Shown piece by piece: positions 17,915-25,561 of a stretch of 45,691 nt of DNA. Origin of the DNA: an uncultured bacterium. Its GTDB lineage: Bacteria; Bacillota; Clostridia; Oscillospirales; Oscillospiraceae. The notes below the pieces were generated by a model. That model saw only the letters and a program-made list of their open reading frames with translations. It ran no database searches and was not told the origin of the DNA. Positions within the stretch are counted from its first letter, which is position 1. Every line of letters starts with the position of its first letter. Position numbers and translations under genes: made by a program. The stretch is from assembly GCA_947176765.1 (NCBI GenBank), contig CAMWRX010000015.1:1-45691 (forward strand), read 5' to 3'.

Positions 17915-18035
17915 TGCAAACGTTTCGTTCGGTGCGTCTTTTTTGTCAGAGGAAGAAAGCCGCCAGTGAATGGGAACGCCGCAGGCGTGGACATTTAGAG
18001 GTTTGAAAGCCCTGCGGGACAGGGAAACGCACGTT

Positions 18036-18359
18036 CTAAAAAACATGAGGGGAAAAGGAAACTTCGTAATCCGGGCCAAGTTCTGCACAAAGTTGCTCAT
18101 AAGCAGATTTGGCTTCTTCTTCAAATATTGTTTGCTGCATCTTATCCCAAAGCAACTCGCCTCCCGGATTATCCCAATTCAATGCTGTATCATGTTGGGC
18201 AATTAGTTTGTTAAGCAGATTTACAAGTTCTTGGGAGATTGGTAAATCTGTAGTTTCAATCGGATAATGATTAAACTTCGCCTTGGCAGCAGCATTCGCA
18301 CTCCAAACACATACCCCACTACCCCAATCATACATAAACTTTAATTCATATTTTCCCAT
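18036..18359 (-). CDS. Small hypothetical protein next to tRNA-Arg
   Basis: I do not recognise this 107-residue acidic protein. It begins MGKYELKFMYDWGSGVCVWS and is rich in Asn, Glu, Trp and Tyr, without membrane segments or a signal peptide. Its codon use is clearly more AT-rich than that of the flanking genes. It lies in a small islet between tRNA-Arg and the purine phosphorylase gene, which suggests acquisition by transfer. The start has GAGGAGTATTAC just upstream on the minus strand, a good ribosome binding site. It could be an orphan immunity-type protein, since such proteins are often small, acidic and scattered, but that is only inference. Confidence 0.6.
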   Translation of the reverse strand: MGKYELKFMYDWGSGVCVWSANAAAKAKFNHYPIETTDLPISQELVNLLNKLIAQHDTALNWDNPGGELLWDKMQQTIFEEEAKSAYEQLCAELGPDYEVSFSPHVF

Positions 18360-18519
18360 GTAATACTCCTCATAACAACTGATTTGTTGATGGGCTGTAC
18401 TTTTTTATTGTTAGTTTATCACAACAGCCGCCATTTTTCCACCGCTATTCACTAAAAATTTCAAAGTACAAACCTGTGCCTGCTATGCAAACAGCTCCAT
18501 TCTGTGCTACTATAAGCTC

Positions 18520-18942
18520 TTGTTTCGGGACGAGCCAGCCGCTATTTGCACAGAGTTTGCAAAAGAATTCTTTGGTGCAGATTGTATTGTCAAGGCTCCT
18601 GTTTCTCAAGACGGTTGGCCTGATGGGATAGGCGAAAACAGCACTTGGCAGGAATGGGTACAGGCAGGCGGGAGAATATTAGATATAACAATATGGTTCT
18701 GTGATTTTCTCCCGAAGGATGATGAATTTATTGCATTTGCCGATGCTCTTGCGGAAAAACTCCCAATCGCTGTTTCTATTAAATGCAGGGGGTTGACAGC
18801 AGAGGGATACAAAGAGGTATCCGAACAGCGGGATGTACCAGGCACAATTTGGAATGAACATCGGGAATGGATTATCGGACGAATAGATTATATCCTCGAG
18901 GACCGCGAAATTGTACTATCACAGAGATATTCCACCGATTGA
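18520..18942 (+). CDS. Hypothetical protein, probably 5'-truncated
   Basis: This 140-residue acidic protein is unrecognised. The segment QDGWPDGIGENSTWQEWVQAGGRILDITIWFCDF looks like a folded cytoplasmic domain. The only possible start in the frame is TTG at 18520, and no ribosome binding site stands before it. The same frame stays open back to 18415 without any ATG, so the gene may have lost its 5' end or be a remnant. Base composition is AT-richer than the genomic background, as for the minus-strand neighbour. A weak hairpin follows its stop. Confidence 0.42.
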   Translation: MFRDEPAAICTEFAKEFFGADCIVKAPVSQDGWPDGIGENSTWQEWVQAGGRILDITIWFCDFLPKDDEFIAFADALAEKLPIAVSIKCRGLTAEGYKEVSEQRDVPGTIWNEHREWIIGRIDYILEDREIVLSQRYSTD

Positions 18943-18978
18943 CAATCAATCAAAATCCAATCAGTCGCTCGAACTCAA

Positions 18979-19003
18979 AGCGTCATTTTGACGCTCTGAT
19001 TTT
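18979..19003 (+). terminator. Weak terminator after the islet gene
   Basis: AGCGTCA (18979-18985) pairs with TGACGCT (18989-18995) around TTT, followed by CTGATTTT. The stem is short, so this is tentative. Nothing else is visible up to the next promoter. Confidence 0.45.
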
Positions 19004-19110
19004 CGGGCGGCTTTCTATTTTTCAAACAGGTGCGGCAGCGCATCACAATCGTACCGCCGCGGCACAAACAGCACCCCCACGGAAACTACGCAGAATTTAT
19101 AGCCTGTTCA

Positions 19111-19139
19111 TTGCTTTTTTCTCAAAAAAGGTGTAAACT
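19111..19139 (+). promoter_or_regulatory. Putative promoter of the purine phosphorylase gene
   Basis: TTGCTT and TAAACT are separated by 17 bases, about 40 bp upstream of the ATG. Confidence 0.55.
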
Positions 19140-19179
19140 ATATTGATTCAACAAAATTTTCCCATAGGAGGCTGTGACC

Positions 19180-20004
19180 ATGGCTTACACATTTGCACAG
19201 TATCAGGAGAGCGCTGATTACATCAAGGAAAAAATCGGAGGTTTTATCCCCAAAGTTGCCATGGTACTGGGCTCCGGCCTGGGCTTCCTGGGCGACGTGG
19301 TGGAGAACCCCACCGCCATCCCCTACGGCGAAATCCCCCACTTCAAGGCGTCCACCGCCCCCGGCCACAAGGGCCAACTGGTGTTCGGCGTTCTGGCGGG
19401 CAAGAACGTGGCCGTCATGCAGGGCCGGATGCACCACTACGAGGGCTACGGCTATGACGACGTGTCCTACGCCGTCCGCGTTCTGCGTCTGCTGGGCTGC
19501 GACACGCTGATCGTCACCAACGCCGCCGGCTGCGTGCGCACCGACTGGCAGGCGGGCGACCTGATGCTCATCACCGACCAGATCAAGATGTTCTCCGAAT
19601 CCCCGCTCCGGGGGGCAAATATCCCCGAGTTCGGCGTGCGCTTCCCCGACGCCTCCCACCTGTACACCGTCCGGCTCCAGGACGTGGCCCGTCAGGCGGC
19701 GGCGGAGCTGTCCATCCCCCTGCGGGAGGGCGTGTACTTCTATTGCTATGGCCCCCAGTACGAGACTCCTGCGGAAATCCGCGCAGCTCGGATTTTGGGC
19801 GGCGACGCGGTGGGTATGTCCACCGCCCCGGAGGCCATTGTGGCGGGCCACTGCGGCATGGAGATTCTGGGCTTCACCCTGCTGAGCAACATGGCGGCGG
19901 GCATCCTGGACCAGCCCCTCAGCGAGCAGGAGGTGCTGGACGCCGCCGCCGCCGCCAAAGATAAATTCTCCCGGCTGGTGCTGGCCTGTCTGGAAAAACT
20001 GTAA
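19180..20004 (+). CDS. Purine-nucleoside phosphorylase, trimeric type
   Basis: This enzyme cleaves purine (deoxy)ribonucleosides with phosphate to free base and sugar 1-phosphate. The 274 residues show the phosphate loop LGSGLGFLGD, the motif MHHYEGYGYDDV, VTNAAGCV, and the purine-site segment GPQYETPAEIRAARILGGDAVGMSTAPEAI, all typical of the trimeric PNP family. I prefer ATG 19180 to the in-frame GTG at 19174 because AGGAGG ends nine bases before the ATG. The next gene, an MTA/SAH deaminase, starts 13 bp downstream, so the two form a purine and methylthio/adenosyl salvage operon. Confidence 0.93.
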   Translation: MAYTFAQYQESADYIKEKIGGFIPKVAMVLGSGLGFLGDVVENPTAIPYGEIPHFKASTAPGHKGQLVFGVLAGKNVAVMQGRMHHYEGYGYDDVSYAVRVLRLLGCDTLIVTNAAGCVRTDWQAGDLMLITDQIKMFSESPLRGANIPEFGVRFPDASHLYTVRLQDVARQAAAELSIPLREGVYFYCYGPQYETPAEIRAARILGGDAVGMSTAPEAIVAGHCGMEILGFTLLSNMAAGILDQPLSEQEVLDAAAAAKDKFSRLVLACLEKL

Positions 20005-20017
20005 GGGGGCCGTTTTT

Positions 20018-21322
20018 ATGACCACGCTGTTTACCAACGTCACCGCCCTGCTGATGGACGAGGGCTTTACCACCCTGCGCAGCGGCTATGTGGCGGTGGA
20101 TGGGACAAACATCTCCTATGTGGGCACTGCGTGCCCACCAGGGAACTTTGACCAGACCATCGACTGCACCGGCAAGGTGATGATGCCCGGCTTCGTCAAC
20201 TGCCACACCCACATCCCCATGACCCTCATGCGGGGCTACGGCGGCGGGCACGATTTGCAGAGCTGGCTCAATGACTTCATCTTCCCTGCCGAGGCCAAAT
20301 GGGATGACCGGGCTGTCGCCGCCGCCACGGGGCTGGGGCTGGCGGAGATGATCGCCTGCGGTGTCACCTGCATCGCGGATATGTATATGCGCACCGGCGT
20401 CATCGCCAAGCAAGTGCTGGATGCGGGCATTTCCGCCAACCTGTCCGTGGGCGGGGTCTACTTTGGCGCGCCCGAGGATTTCTCCCCCGGCACCTGCGGC
20501 GACTGCGCCAACCAGAAGGCCCTCACCGAGGAGTGGCACATGGCCGGGGACGGGCAGATCATGGCCGACGCCTCCATCCACGGGGAGTACACCTCCTCCG
20601 TCCCCCTGTGGCAGTGGATGGCGGACTACGCCCTGGAGCACGGCCTGGGTATGCACGTCCACATCTCCGAGACGAAAAAGGAGCATGAGGAGTGCAAGGG
20701 CCGCCGGGGCGGCCTCACCCCCATCCAGACGCTGAACCAATACGGCGTGTGGGACACCCGGGCCATCGCCGCCCACTGCGTGTACACCACCCCCGAGGAC
20801 TGGGCCATCATGGCGGGCAAGGGCGTGTCCTGCGTCCACAACCCCTACTCCAACCTGAAGCTGGGCTCCGGCGTGGCCCCCATCCCCGCCATGCTCCGGG
20901 CCGGGGTCAACGTGGCCCTGGGCACCGACGGCGTCAGCTCCCACAACAGCGTGGATCTGTTCGCTGACATGAAGCTGGCCGCCATCCTCCACAACGGCGT
21001 GGCCTGCGACCCCATGGCCCTCACCGTCCGGCAGGCGCTGGAAATGGCCACCGTCAGCGGGGCGAAGGCCCTGGGCCGGAACACCGGGCGCATCGAGGCG
21101 GGCGCTGTGGCCGACCTGATCCTGGTGGACTTTGACGCCCCCAACCTGACCCCCTGCCACGACGAGGCGGAAAACCTGGTGTTCTCCGCCCACGGCTCCA
21201 ACGTGTGGATGAATATGGCGCGGGGCAAAATCATATACAAAAACGGGGCTTTCCTGACCCTGGATCTGGAGAAAATCAAGGCCGAGGTCAAGCAATACGC
21301 CCTGCCCCTTATCTTCCGTTGA
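20018..21322 (+). CDS. MTA/S-adenosylhomocysteine deaminase family amidohydrolase
   Basis: This is a 434-residue metal-dependent amidohydrolase. The ligands are seen in NCHTHIPM (H63, H65), HVHISE, the AAHCVYT histidine and the late aspartate in GTDGVSSHN. The arrangement matches 5'-methylthioadenosine/S-adenosylhomocysteine deaminases, which convert these by-products of SAM use to inosyl compounds. Pairing with purine-nucleoside phosphorylase supports nucleoside salvage. Related enzymes such as guanine or chlorohydrolase-like deaminases cannot be excluded. GGGGG lies upstream of the ATG and the gene follows the PNP gene closely. Confidence 0.87.
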   Translation: MTTLFTNVTALLMDEGFTTLRSGYVAVDGTNISYVGTACPPGNFDQTIDCTGKVMMPGFVNCHTHIPMTLMRGYGGGHDLQSWLNDFIFPAEAKWDDRAVAAATGLGLAEMIACGVTCIADMYMRTGVIAKQVLDAGISANLSVGGVYFGAPEDFSPGTCGDCANQKALTEEWHMAGDGQIMADASIHGEYTSSVPLWQWMADYALEHGLGMHVHISETKKEHEECKGRRGGLTPIQTLNQYGVWDTRAIAAHCVYTTPEDWAIMAGKGVSCVHNPYSNLKLGSGVAPIPAMLRAGVNVALGTDGVSSHNSVDLFADMKLAAILHNGVACDPMALTVRQALEMATVSGAKALGRNTGRIEAGAVADLILVDFDAPNLTPCHDEAENLVFSAHGSNVWMNMARGKIIYKNGAFLTLDLEKIKAEVKQYALPLIFR

Positions 21323-21340
21323 TGGGAAAGGTCTGAGGAT

Positions 21341-22996
21341 ATGTCTGCATCCACCCCAAAAAAGAATACCTTTTTCGGCGGCGCCGCCATTTTGGCGGCC
21401 AGCGTCGTGCTGGTCAAGGTCATCGGCGCGCTATACAAGATTCCCCTGGGCGGCATCCTCACCGACGCGGCTTTTGCCGACTTCAACACCGCCTATTATA
21501 TCTACTCCCTGCTCATCATCATCTCCACCGGCGGCCTGCCGGTGGCCCTGTCCAAGATGGTGTCCGAGGCCCAGGCCCAGAACCGGGGCAATCAGGTGCA
21601 GAAGGTTTTTCGGCTGGCCATGGGGGCTTTCTGCGCCCTGGGCGCGCTGAGCTGCGCCATCATGCTCCTCTTCCCTAAGCAGTTGGCGGCTCTGATGAAC
21701 AACTCCCACAGCTATTGGAGCATCCTGGCCCTGGCCCCCGCCCTGTTCTTCATCTGCCCCATGTCCGCCCTCCGGGGGTATTTCCAGGGCCACTCCCTCA
21801 TGACCCCCACCGCCGTGTCCCAGGTCATCGAGGCGCTGTGCAAGCTGGTCATCGGCCTGGCCCTGGCCAAGATGATGGTAGGCGCGGGGATGGACGAGTC
21901 CCAGACCGCCGGCGGCGCCATTCTGGGCGTGTCGGTGGGCTGCGCCCTGGGCATGGTGTATATGTTTTTCTGCTACGGGCGCTTCCGCCTGTCCCTGCCC
22001 AAGTTCCGGGACAAACCGGATGAGTCCGACAAGATCCTGTCCACCCTGGCCAAGCTGGCCGTCCCCATCACCCTGGGCTCGTCAGTGATGGCGGTGGTCA
22101 ACCTGCTGGATTCCAGCATCATCATGGGCCGGCTCCAGGACGCCGCCGGCTTCACTGAGGAGGCCGCCCGCACCTTAAAGGGCATCTACGACAAGGCCAT
22201 GACCCTCTATAACCTGCCCGCCTCCTTCATGGTCCCCCTGACGGCCAGCGTGGTCCCCACGGTATCCGCCGCCCGGGCCACAAAGAATTACCGGCAGGCC
22301 GCCCAGGTCAGCGAGACCGCCCTGCGCACCACCGCCCTGCTGGCCCTGCCCGCCGGGGCGGGCCTGTTCGTGCTGGGCGAGCCCATCATTCGGCTGCTCT
22401 ACCCCAGCACCGACGTGGCCCTGGCGGGCTGGATGTTGTCCATGCTGGGCCTCGCCTCCATTTGTGTGTGCGTCATGCTGGTGTGCAATTCCATCATGCA
22501 GGCCCACCGGCTGGTCTCCATCCCCGTGCTCACCACCGCCATCGGCTGCGTCCTCAAGATCATCATCAACTTCATCCTGGTGGGCAAGCCCGACATCAAC
22601 ATCCAGGGCGGCCCCATCGGCACCCTGGTATGCTTCGGCGTCATCGCCATTCTGGATCTCGTCATCATCAAGCTGGCCCTGCCTCGCTCCCTGAGCTATG
22701 TCCGGGTGTTCGCCAAGCCTGCGGCGGCCACCGCCGCCATGGGCGCGTCCGTCTGGGCCGTCTACGGCCTGGCCTCCAAGCTGCTGGTGAAGCTTGACGC
22801 GTTCCAAACCATCCCCGGCGAAGGGCTGGAACCCGTGCTGTCCTGGAAGGGGAACGCCCTGTCGGTGATCGCCGCCATTGGGGGGGGCGTCATCGTCTAT
22901 TTCGCCCTGGTGCTGCTCACCCACGCCATCTCCCGGGAGGATCTGGCCCTCATGCCCAAGGGGGATAAGATCGCCCGGCTGCTCCGTATCCCGTAA
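21341..22996 (+). CDS. SpoVB/YabM-like polysaccharide flippase
   Basis: This is a 551-residue membrane protein of the MOP superfamily with about 14 helices. The N-terminal TFFGGAAILAASVVLVKVIGALYKIPLGGIL is typical of the SpoVB/YtgP/MurJ-like flippases, which move lipid-linked glycan precursors across the membrane. In Bacillus, a paralogue (YabM) lies directly before a MazG-domain gene, as here. A role in cortex or cell-wall precursor export is therefore plausible but not proven. GAGGATATG supplies the start. It begins 18 bp after the deaminase gene and may be in the same transcript. Confidence 0.88.
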   Translation: MSASTPKKNTFFGGAAILAASVVLVKVIGALYKIPLGGILTDAAFADFNTAYYIYSLLIIISTGGLPVALSKMVSEAQAQNRGNQVQKVFRLAMGAFCALGALSCAIMLLFPKQLAALMNNSHSYWSILALAPALFFICPMSALRGYFQGHSLMTPTAVSQVIEALCKLVIGLALAKMMVGAGMDESQTAGGAILGVSVGCALGMVYMFFCYGRFRLSLPKFRDKPDESDKILSTLAKLAVPITLGSSVMAVVNLLDSSIIMGRLQDAAGFTEEAARTLKGIYDKAMTLYNLPASFMVPLTASVVPTVSAARATKNYRQAAQVSETALRTTALLALPAGAGLFVLGEPIIRLLYPSTDVALAGWMLSMLGLASICVCVMLVCNSIMQAHRLVSIPVLTTAIGCVLKIIINFILVGKPDINIQGGPIGTLVCFGVIAILDLVIIKLALPRSLSYVRVFAKPAAATAAMGASVWAVYGLASKLLVKLDAFQTIPGEGLEPVLSWKGNALSVIAAIGGGVIVYFALVLLTHAISREDLALMPKGDKIARLLRIP

Positions 22997-23073
22997 TTTT
23001 CCCGCCTCAAGCCCTGTTTTTACGCCAAAAAGGCAAATTCCCGCGCAAAATCTATTGCAATTCAGGTGACACT

Positions 23074-23868
23074 ATGGTAAACTGGCCAGAGAAATCGTCC
23101 TATAACTGTAAGGATCTGGAAGAAATTGTCCGCATCCTGCGTCATCCCGGCGGCTGTCCCTGGGATCAGGAGCAGACCCACCAGTCCATCCGCCGCAACT
23201 TTTTGGAGGAGGCCTACGAGACAGCCGAGGCCATCGACCGGGACGATGTGGACGGCCTGAAGGAGGAGCTGGGCGACGTACTCCTCCAGGTGTACTTCCA
23301 CACCTCCATTGAGGAGGACGCGGGCCGGTTCACTCTGGACGACGTGGCGGACGGCGTGTGCAAAAAGCTGATCTACCGCCACCCCCATGTGTTTGGTAAT
23401 GTGTCGGTGGATTCCACCGACCAGGTTCTCTCCAACTGGGAGGAGCTGAAAAAGAAGGAAAAGCACCAGGATACCCAGGCCGACGCGGTGGATGCCGTGG
23501 CCCGCACCCTGCCCGCCCTGTGGCGTGCGGAGAAGATGAAGAAGAAGGCGGCAAAGGCCGGCTTTGACTGGCGGGAGGTCTCCGGCGCGTTGGACAAGCT
23601 GTCCGAGGAGCTGGACGAGCTGAAAGCCGCCGCCCTGGACGGAAAGGGCGACCCGGCGGAGGAGCTGGGCGACCTGCTCTTTGCCGCCGTCTGCGTGGGC
23701 CGCTTCCTGGACGCCGACCCGGAGGACGCCCTCCACGCCGCCTGTGACAAGTTTTCCGTCCGCTTCCGCAAGACGGAGGAGCTGGCGGCACAGCGCGGCC
23801 TTGAGCTGGACAAGCTGTCCGACCAGGAGCAGATCGCCCTGTGGAACGAGGCAAAGCACAATCCCTGA
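23074..23868 (+). CDS. mazG: MazG nucleoside triphosphate pyrophosphohydrolase
   Basis: This is a 264-residue all-alpha NTP pyrophosphatase that hydrolyses (often non-canonical) NTPs to NMP and PPi. The first MazG domain starts at LRHPGGCPWDQEQTH and carries the metal site EEAYE (E45, E46, E49) and EELGD (E65, D68). A second MazG-like half has EELDELKAA and EELGDLLFA. It lacks the tetrapyrrole methylase domain fused in Bacillus YabN. AGGTGA precedes the ATG. The order flippase-mazG-hup-rqcP is conserved in spore formers. Confidence 0.95.
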   Translation: MVNWPEKSSYNCKDLEEIVRILRHPGGCPWDQEQTHQSIRRNFLEEAYETAEAIDRDDVDGLKEELGDVLLQVYFHTSIEEDAGRFTLDDVADGVCKKLIYRHPHVFGNVSVDSTDQVLSNWEELKKKEKHQDTQADAVDAVARTLPALWRAEKMKKKAAKAGFDWREVSGALDKLSEELDELKAAALDGKGDPAEELGDLLFAAVCVGRFLDADPEDALHAACDKFSVRFRKTEELAAQRGLELDKLSDQEQIALWNEAKHNP

Positions 23869-23992
23869 GCAACTTACAGCGTCATTCGCGCTTTAAGTTT
23901 ATATATTCTGCGGCCGGTGCCGCAATCATGGAAGGCAGCGGCGCGCCACCGCGCGGCTTGCCGGAACACAAATTTTAGGAGGAAGAGAAAAC

Positions 23993-24268
23993 ATGAACAA
24001 AACCGAACTGATCGCCGCCGTGGCGGAGAAAACCGGCCTGTCCAAGAAGGACAGCGACGCCGCCCTGGCCGCCGTAGTGGACACCATTACCGAGTCCCTG
24101 GTGAACGGCGAGAAGGTGCAGCTGGTGGGCTTTGGCTCCTTCGAGGTGAAGAGCCGCGCCGCCCGCATGGGCCGCAACCCCCACACCAAGGAGCAGATCG
24201 AGATTCCCGCGTCCCGGGTTCCCGTGTTCAAGGCCGGCAAGGCGCTCAAGGACACCGTGGCGAAATAA
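23993..24268 (+). CDS. hup: HU family DNA-binding protein
   Basis: This is a 91-residue histone-like protein. It shows the typical [25 protein letters not shown] start, the [24 protein letters not shown] arm region and the C-terminal [14 protein letters not shown]. It bends and compacts DNA as a dimer. TAGGAGGAAGAG lies before the ATG. The 124-bp gap before it contains TATATT at 23902-23907, a possible -10, but no good -35. A stem-loop follows the stop. Confidence 0.97.
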   Translation: MNKTELIAAVAEKTGLSKKDSDAALAAVVDTITESLVNGEKVQLVGFGSFEVKSRAARMGRNPHTKEQIEIPASRVPVFKAGKALKDTVAK

Positions 24269-24274
24269 TATAAT

Positions 24275-24305
24275 ATATTCCCACCTCCTTTGGGGGTGGG
24301 AATAT
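24275..24305 (+). terminator. Stem-loop between hup and rqcP
   Basis: ATATTCCCACC (24275-24285) pairs with GGTGGGAATAT (24295-24305). No T-run follows on the plus strand, so it may be an mRNA processing or attenuation hairpin that sets the high hup to low rqcP ratio. Confidence 0.5.
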
Positions 24306-24323
24306 CTGTTATGGAGGATTACC

Positions 24324-24566
24324 ATGAGATTGGATAAATGGCTAAAAGTGTCCCGGCTCATCAAGCGGCGCACCGTGGCCAACGAGGCCTGCGACGCAGG
24401 GCGGGTGTCCGCCAACGGCAGGCCGGTGAAAGCGTCCTATGACGTGAAGCCCGGGGACGTGCTGGAGCTGAAGTTCGGCGAAAAGCTCATCCGGGTGGAG
24501 GTGCTGTCCACCGCCGACATCGTGGGCAAGGCGGACGCGGAGGCCATGTACCGCCAGATCGTATAA
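24324..24566 (+). CDS. rqcP: RqcP (YabO), S4-domain protein of ribosome quality control
   Basis: This 80-residue protein is mostly one S4 RNA-binding domain: MRLDKWLKVSRLIKRRTVANEACDAGRVSANGRPVKASYDVKPGD is split here into recognisable helices and loop. RqcP works with RqcH to add alanine tails to nascent chains on obstructed 50S subunits. The location after hup, in the cluster with mazG, matches the yabO locus of Firmicutes. ATGGAGGATTACC precedes the start. Confidence 0.92.
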   Translation: MRLDKWLKVSRLIKRRTVANEACDAGRVSANGRPVKASYDVKPGDVLELKFGEKLIRVEVLSTADIVGKADAEAMYRQIV

Positions 24567-24602
24567 CACATAGATAAACACTATAGAGAGGAAACGTTTC
24601 AA

Positions 24603-25010
24603 ATGGAGAAGCAGAACAAGAAAAAGCTTGCCCCGGTATTGGCTGCGGCGATTTTCGTGGTGCTGGCCGTGGTGCTGGCACTGGTGTGGCAGTTCACCAA
24701 ACCCGAGCCGGCCCAGGGCGCTAAACACATCACCGTAGAGGTGATCCACAAGGACGAGAGCACCAAGACCTTCACCTATGACACCGATGCGGAATATCTG
24801 GCCGAGGTGCTGGTGGACGCGGGGCTCATCTCGGGCGACGAGGGCGAGTTCGGCCTGTATGTCAAGGTGGTGGACGGCGAGACCGCCGACTATGACGTGG
24901 ATCAGAGTTGGTGGGCCCTGTCTATTAATGGGGAGTTTGCCCAGACCGGCGTGAGCTCCACCCCGGTGTACGACGGGGACGCCTATACCTGGACCTACAC
25001 CGTCGGCTGA
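24603..25010 (+). CDS. DUF4430 membrane-anchored extracellular protein
   Basis: This 135-residue protein has one N-terminal hydrophobic segment (about residues 10-29) after a lysine-rich start, then an exported domain ending DQSWWALSINGEFAQTGVSSTPVYDGDAYTWTYTVG, the DUF4430 signature. The fold is that of the C-terminal domain of cobalamin carriers such as transcobalamin. There is no lipobox cysteine, so it is anchored by the helix. It is directly followed, one base later, by an ECF S component, so it is probably an accessory ligand binder for that transporter. GAGAGGAAA lies upstream. Confidence 0.78.
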   Translation: MEKQNKKKLAPVLAAAIFVVLAVVLALVWQFTKPEPAQGAKHITVEVIHKDESTKTFTYDTDAEYLAEVLVDAGLISGDEGEFGLYVKVVDGETADYDVDQSWWALSINGEFAQTGVSSTPVYDGDAYTWTYTVG

Positions 25011-25011
25011 C

Positions 25012-25521
25012 ATGGCCCGCACCCTTGCCCGGAGGATCGCCCTCTTCGGCCTGCTGGGCGGGCTGCTTTTCGCTGCCAAAATGGCCATGGCCCCCCTGCC
25101 CAACATCGAGCCGGTGTCCCTGCTGGTGATGCTGTACGCCGTGTGCTTCGGCTGGCGGGGGCTGTACGCCGTCTACGTCTACGTACTGCTGGAATACGCC
25201 GTCTGGGGCCTCCAGCTCTGGTCTGTGTTCTACTTATACGTGTGGCTGGTGCTGTTCTGTCTGGCCCGCCTGCTGCGAAAAATGGAGTCCCCCTTAGGCT
25301 GGGCGGCGCTGTCCGGCCTGTTCGGGCTGGGCTTTGGGGCGCTGTGCGCCCTCACCTACTGGGTCGTGGGCGGCTGGGCAGCGGCGCTGTCCTGGTGGCT
25401 GTCTGGCATCCCCTGGGATCTTGTCCACGGCATCGCCAACTTCGCCATCGCCCTGGCGCTGTTTAACCCCCTGCGCAAACTGCTCACCAGGCTGTGCGGT
25501 CAATACGGCTTCAACCTATAA
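25012..25521 (+). CDS. ECF transporter substrate-binding (S) component
   Basis: This is a 169-residue membrane protein with about five or six helices. It starts with a basic segment (ARTLARRIALFGLLGGLLFAAKMAMAPLPNIEPVSLLVMLYAV), a helix-1/2 organisation common to S components, including the short Ala-rich motif used to dock the shared T component. No ATPase or T subunit is in the window, so it would be of the group II type that uses a common EcfAAT module. Coupling with the DUF4430 gene, and the B12-dependent methionine operon next door, make cobalamin or a related cofactor the first guess, without direct proof. Confidence 0.78.
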   Translation: MARTLARRIALFGLLGGLLFAAKMAMAPLPNIEPVSLLVMLYAVCFGWRGLYAVYVYVLLEYAVWGLQLWSVFYLYVWLVLFCLARLLRKMESPLGWAALSGLFGLGFGALCALTYWVVGGWAAALSWWLSGIPWDLVHGIANFAIALALFNPLRKLLTRLCGQYGFNL

Positions 25522-25525
25522 AAGA

Positions 25526-25561
25526 ATCGGGCTCCGGCTTACGCCGGAGCCCGATCTTTTT
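25526..25561. terminator. Bidirectional terminator after the ECF gene
   Basis: ATCGGGCTCCGGC (25526-25538) pairs perfectly with GCCGGAGCCCGAT (25543-25555) around TTAC, followed by CTTTTT. It separates the ECF gene from the convergent metF-type gene. Confidence 0.9.

Noticed and set aside
23879-23892. GCGTCATTCGCGC after mazG, similar to the palindrome arm
   Set aside because: Only about nine bases match and no opposite arm is present.
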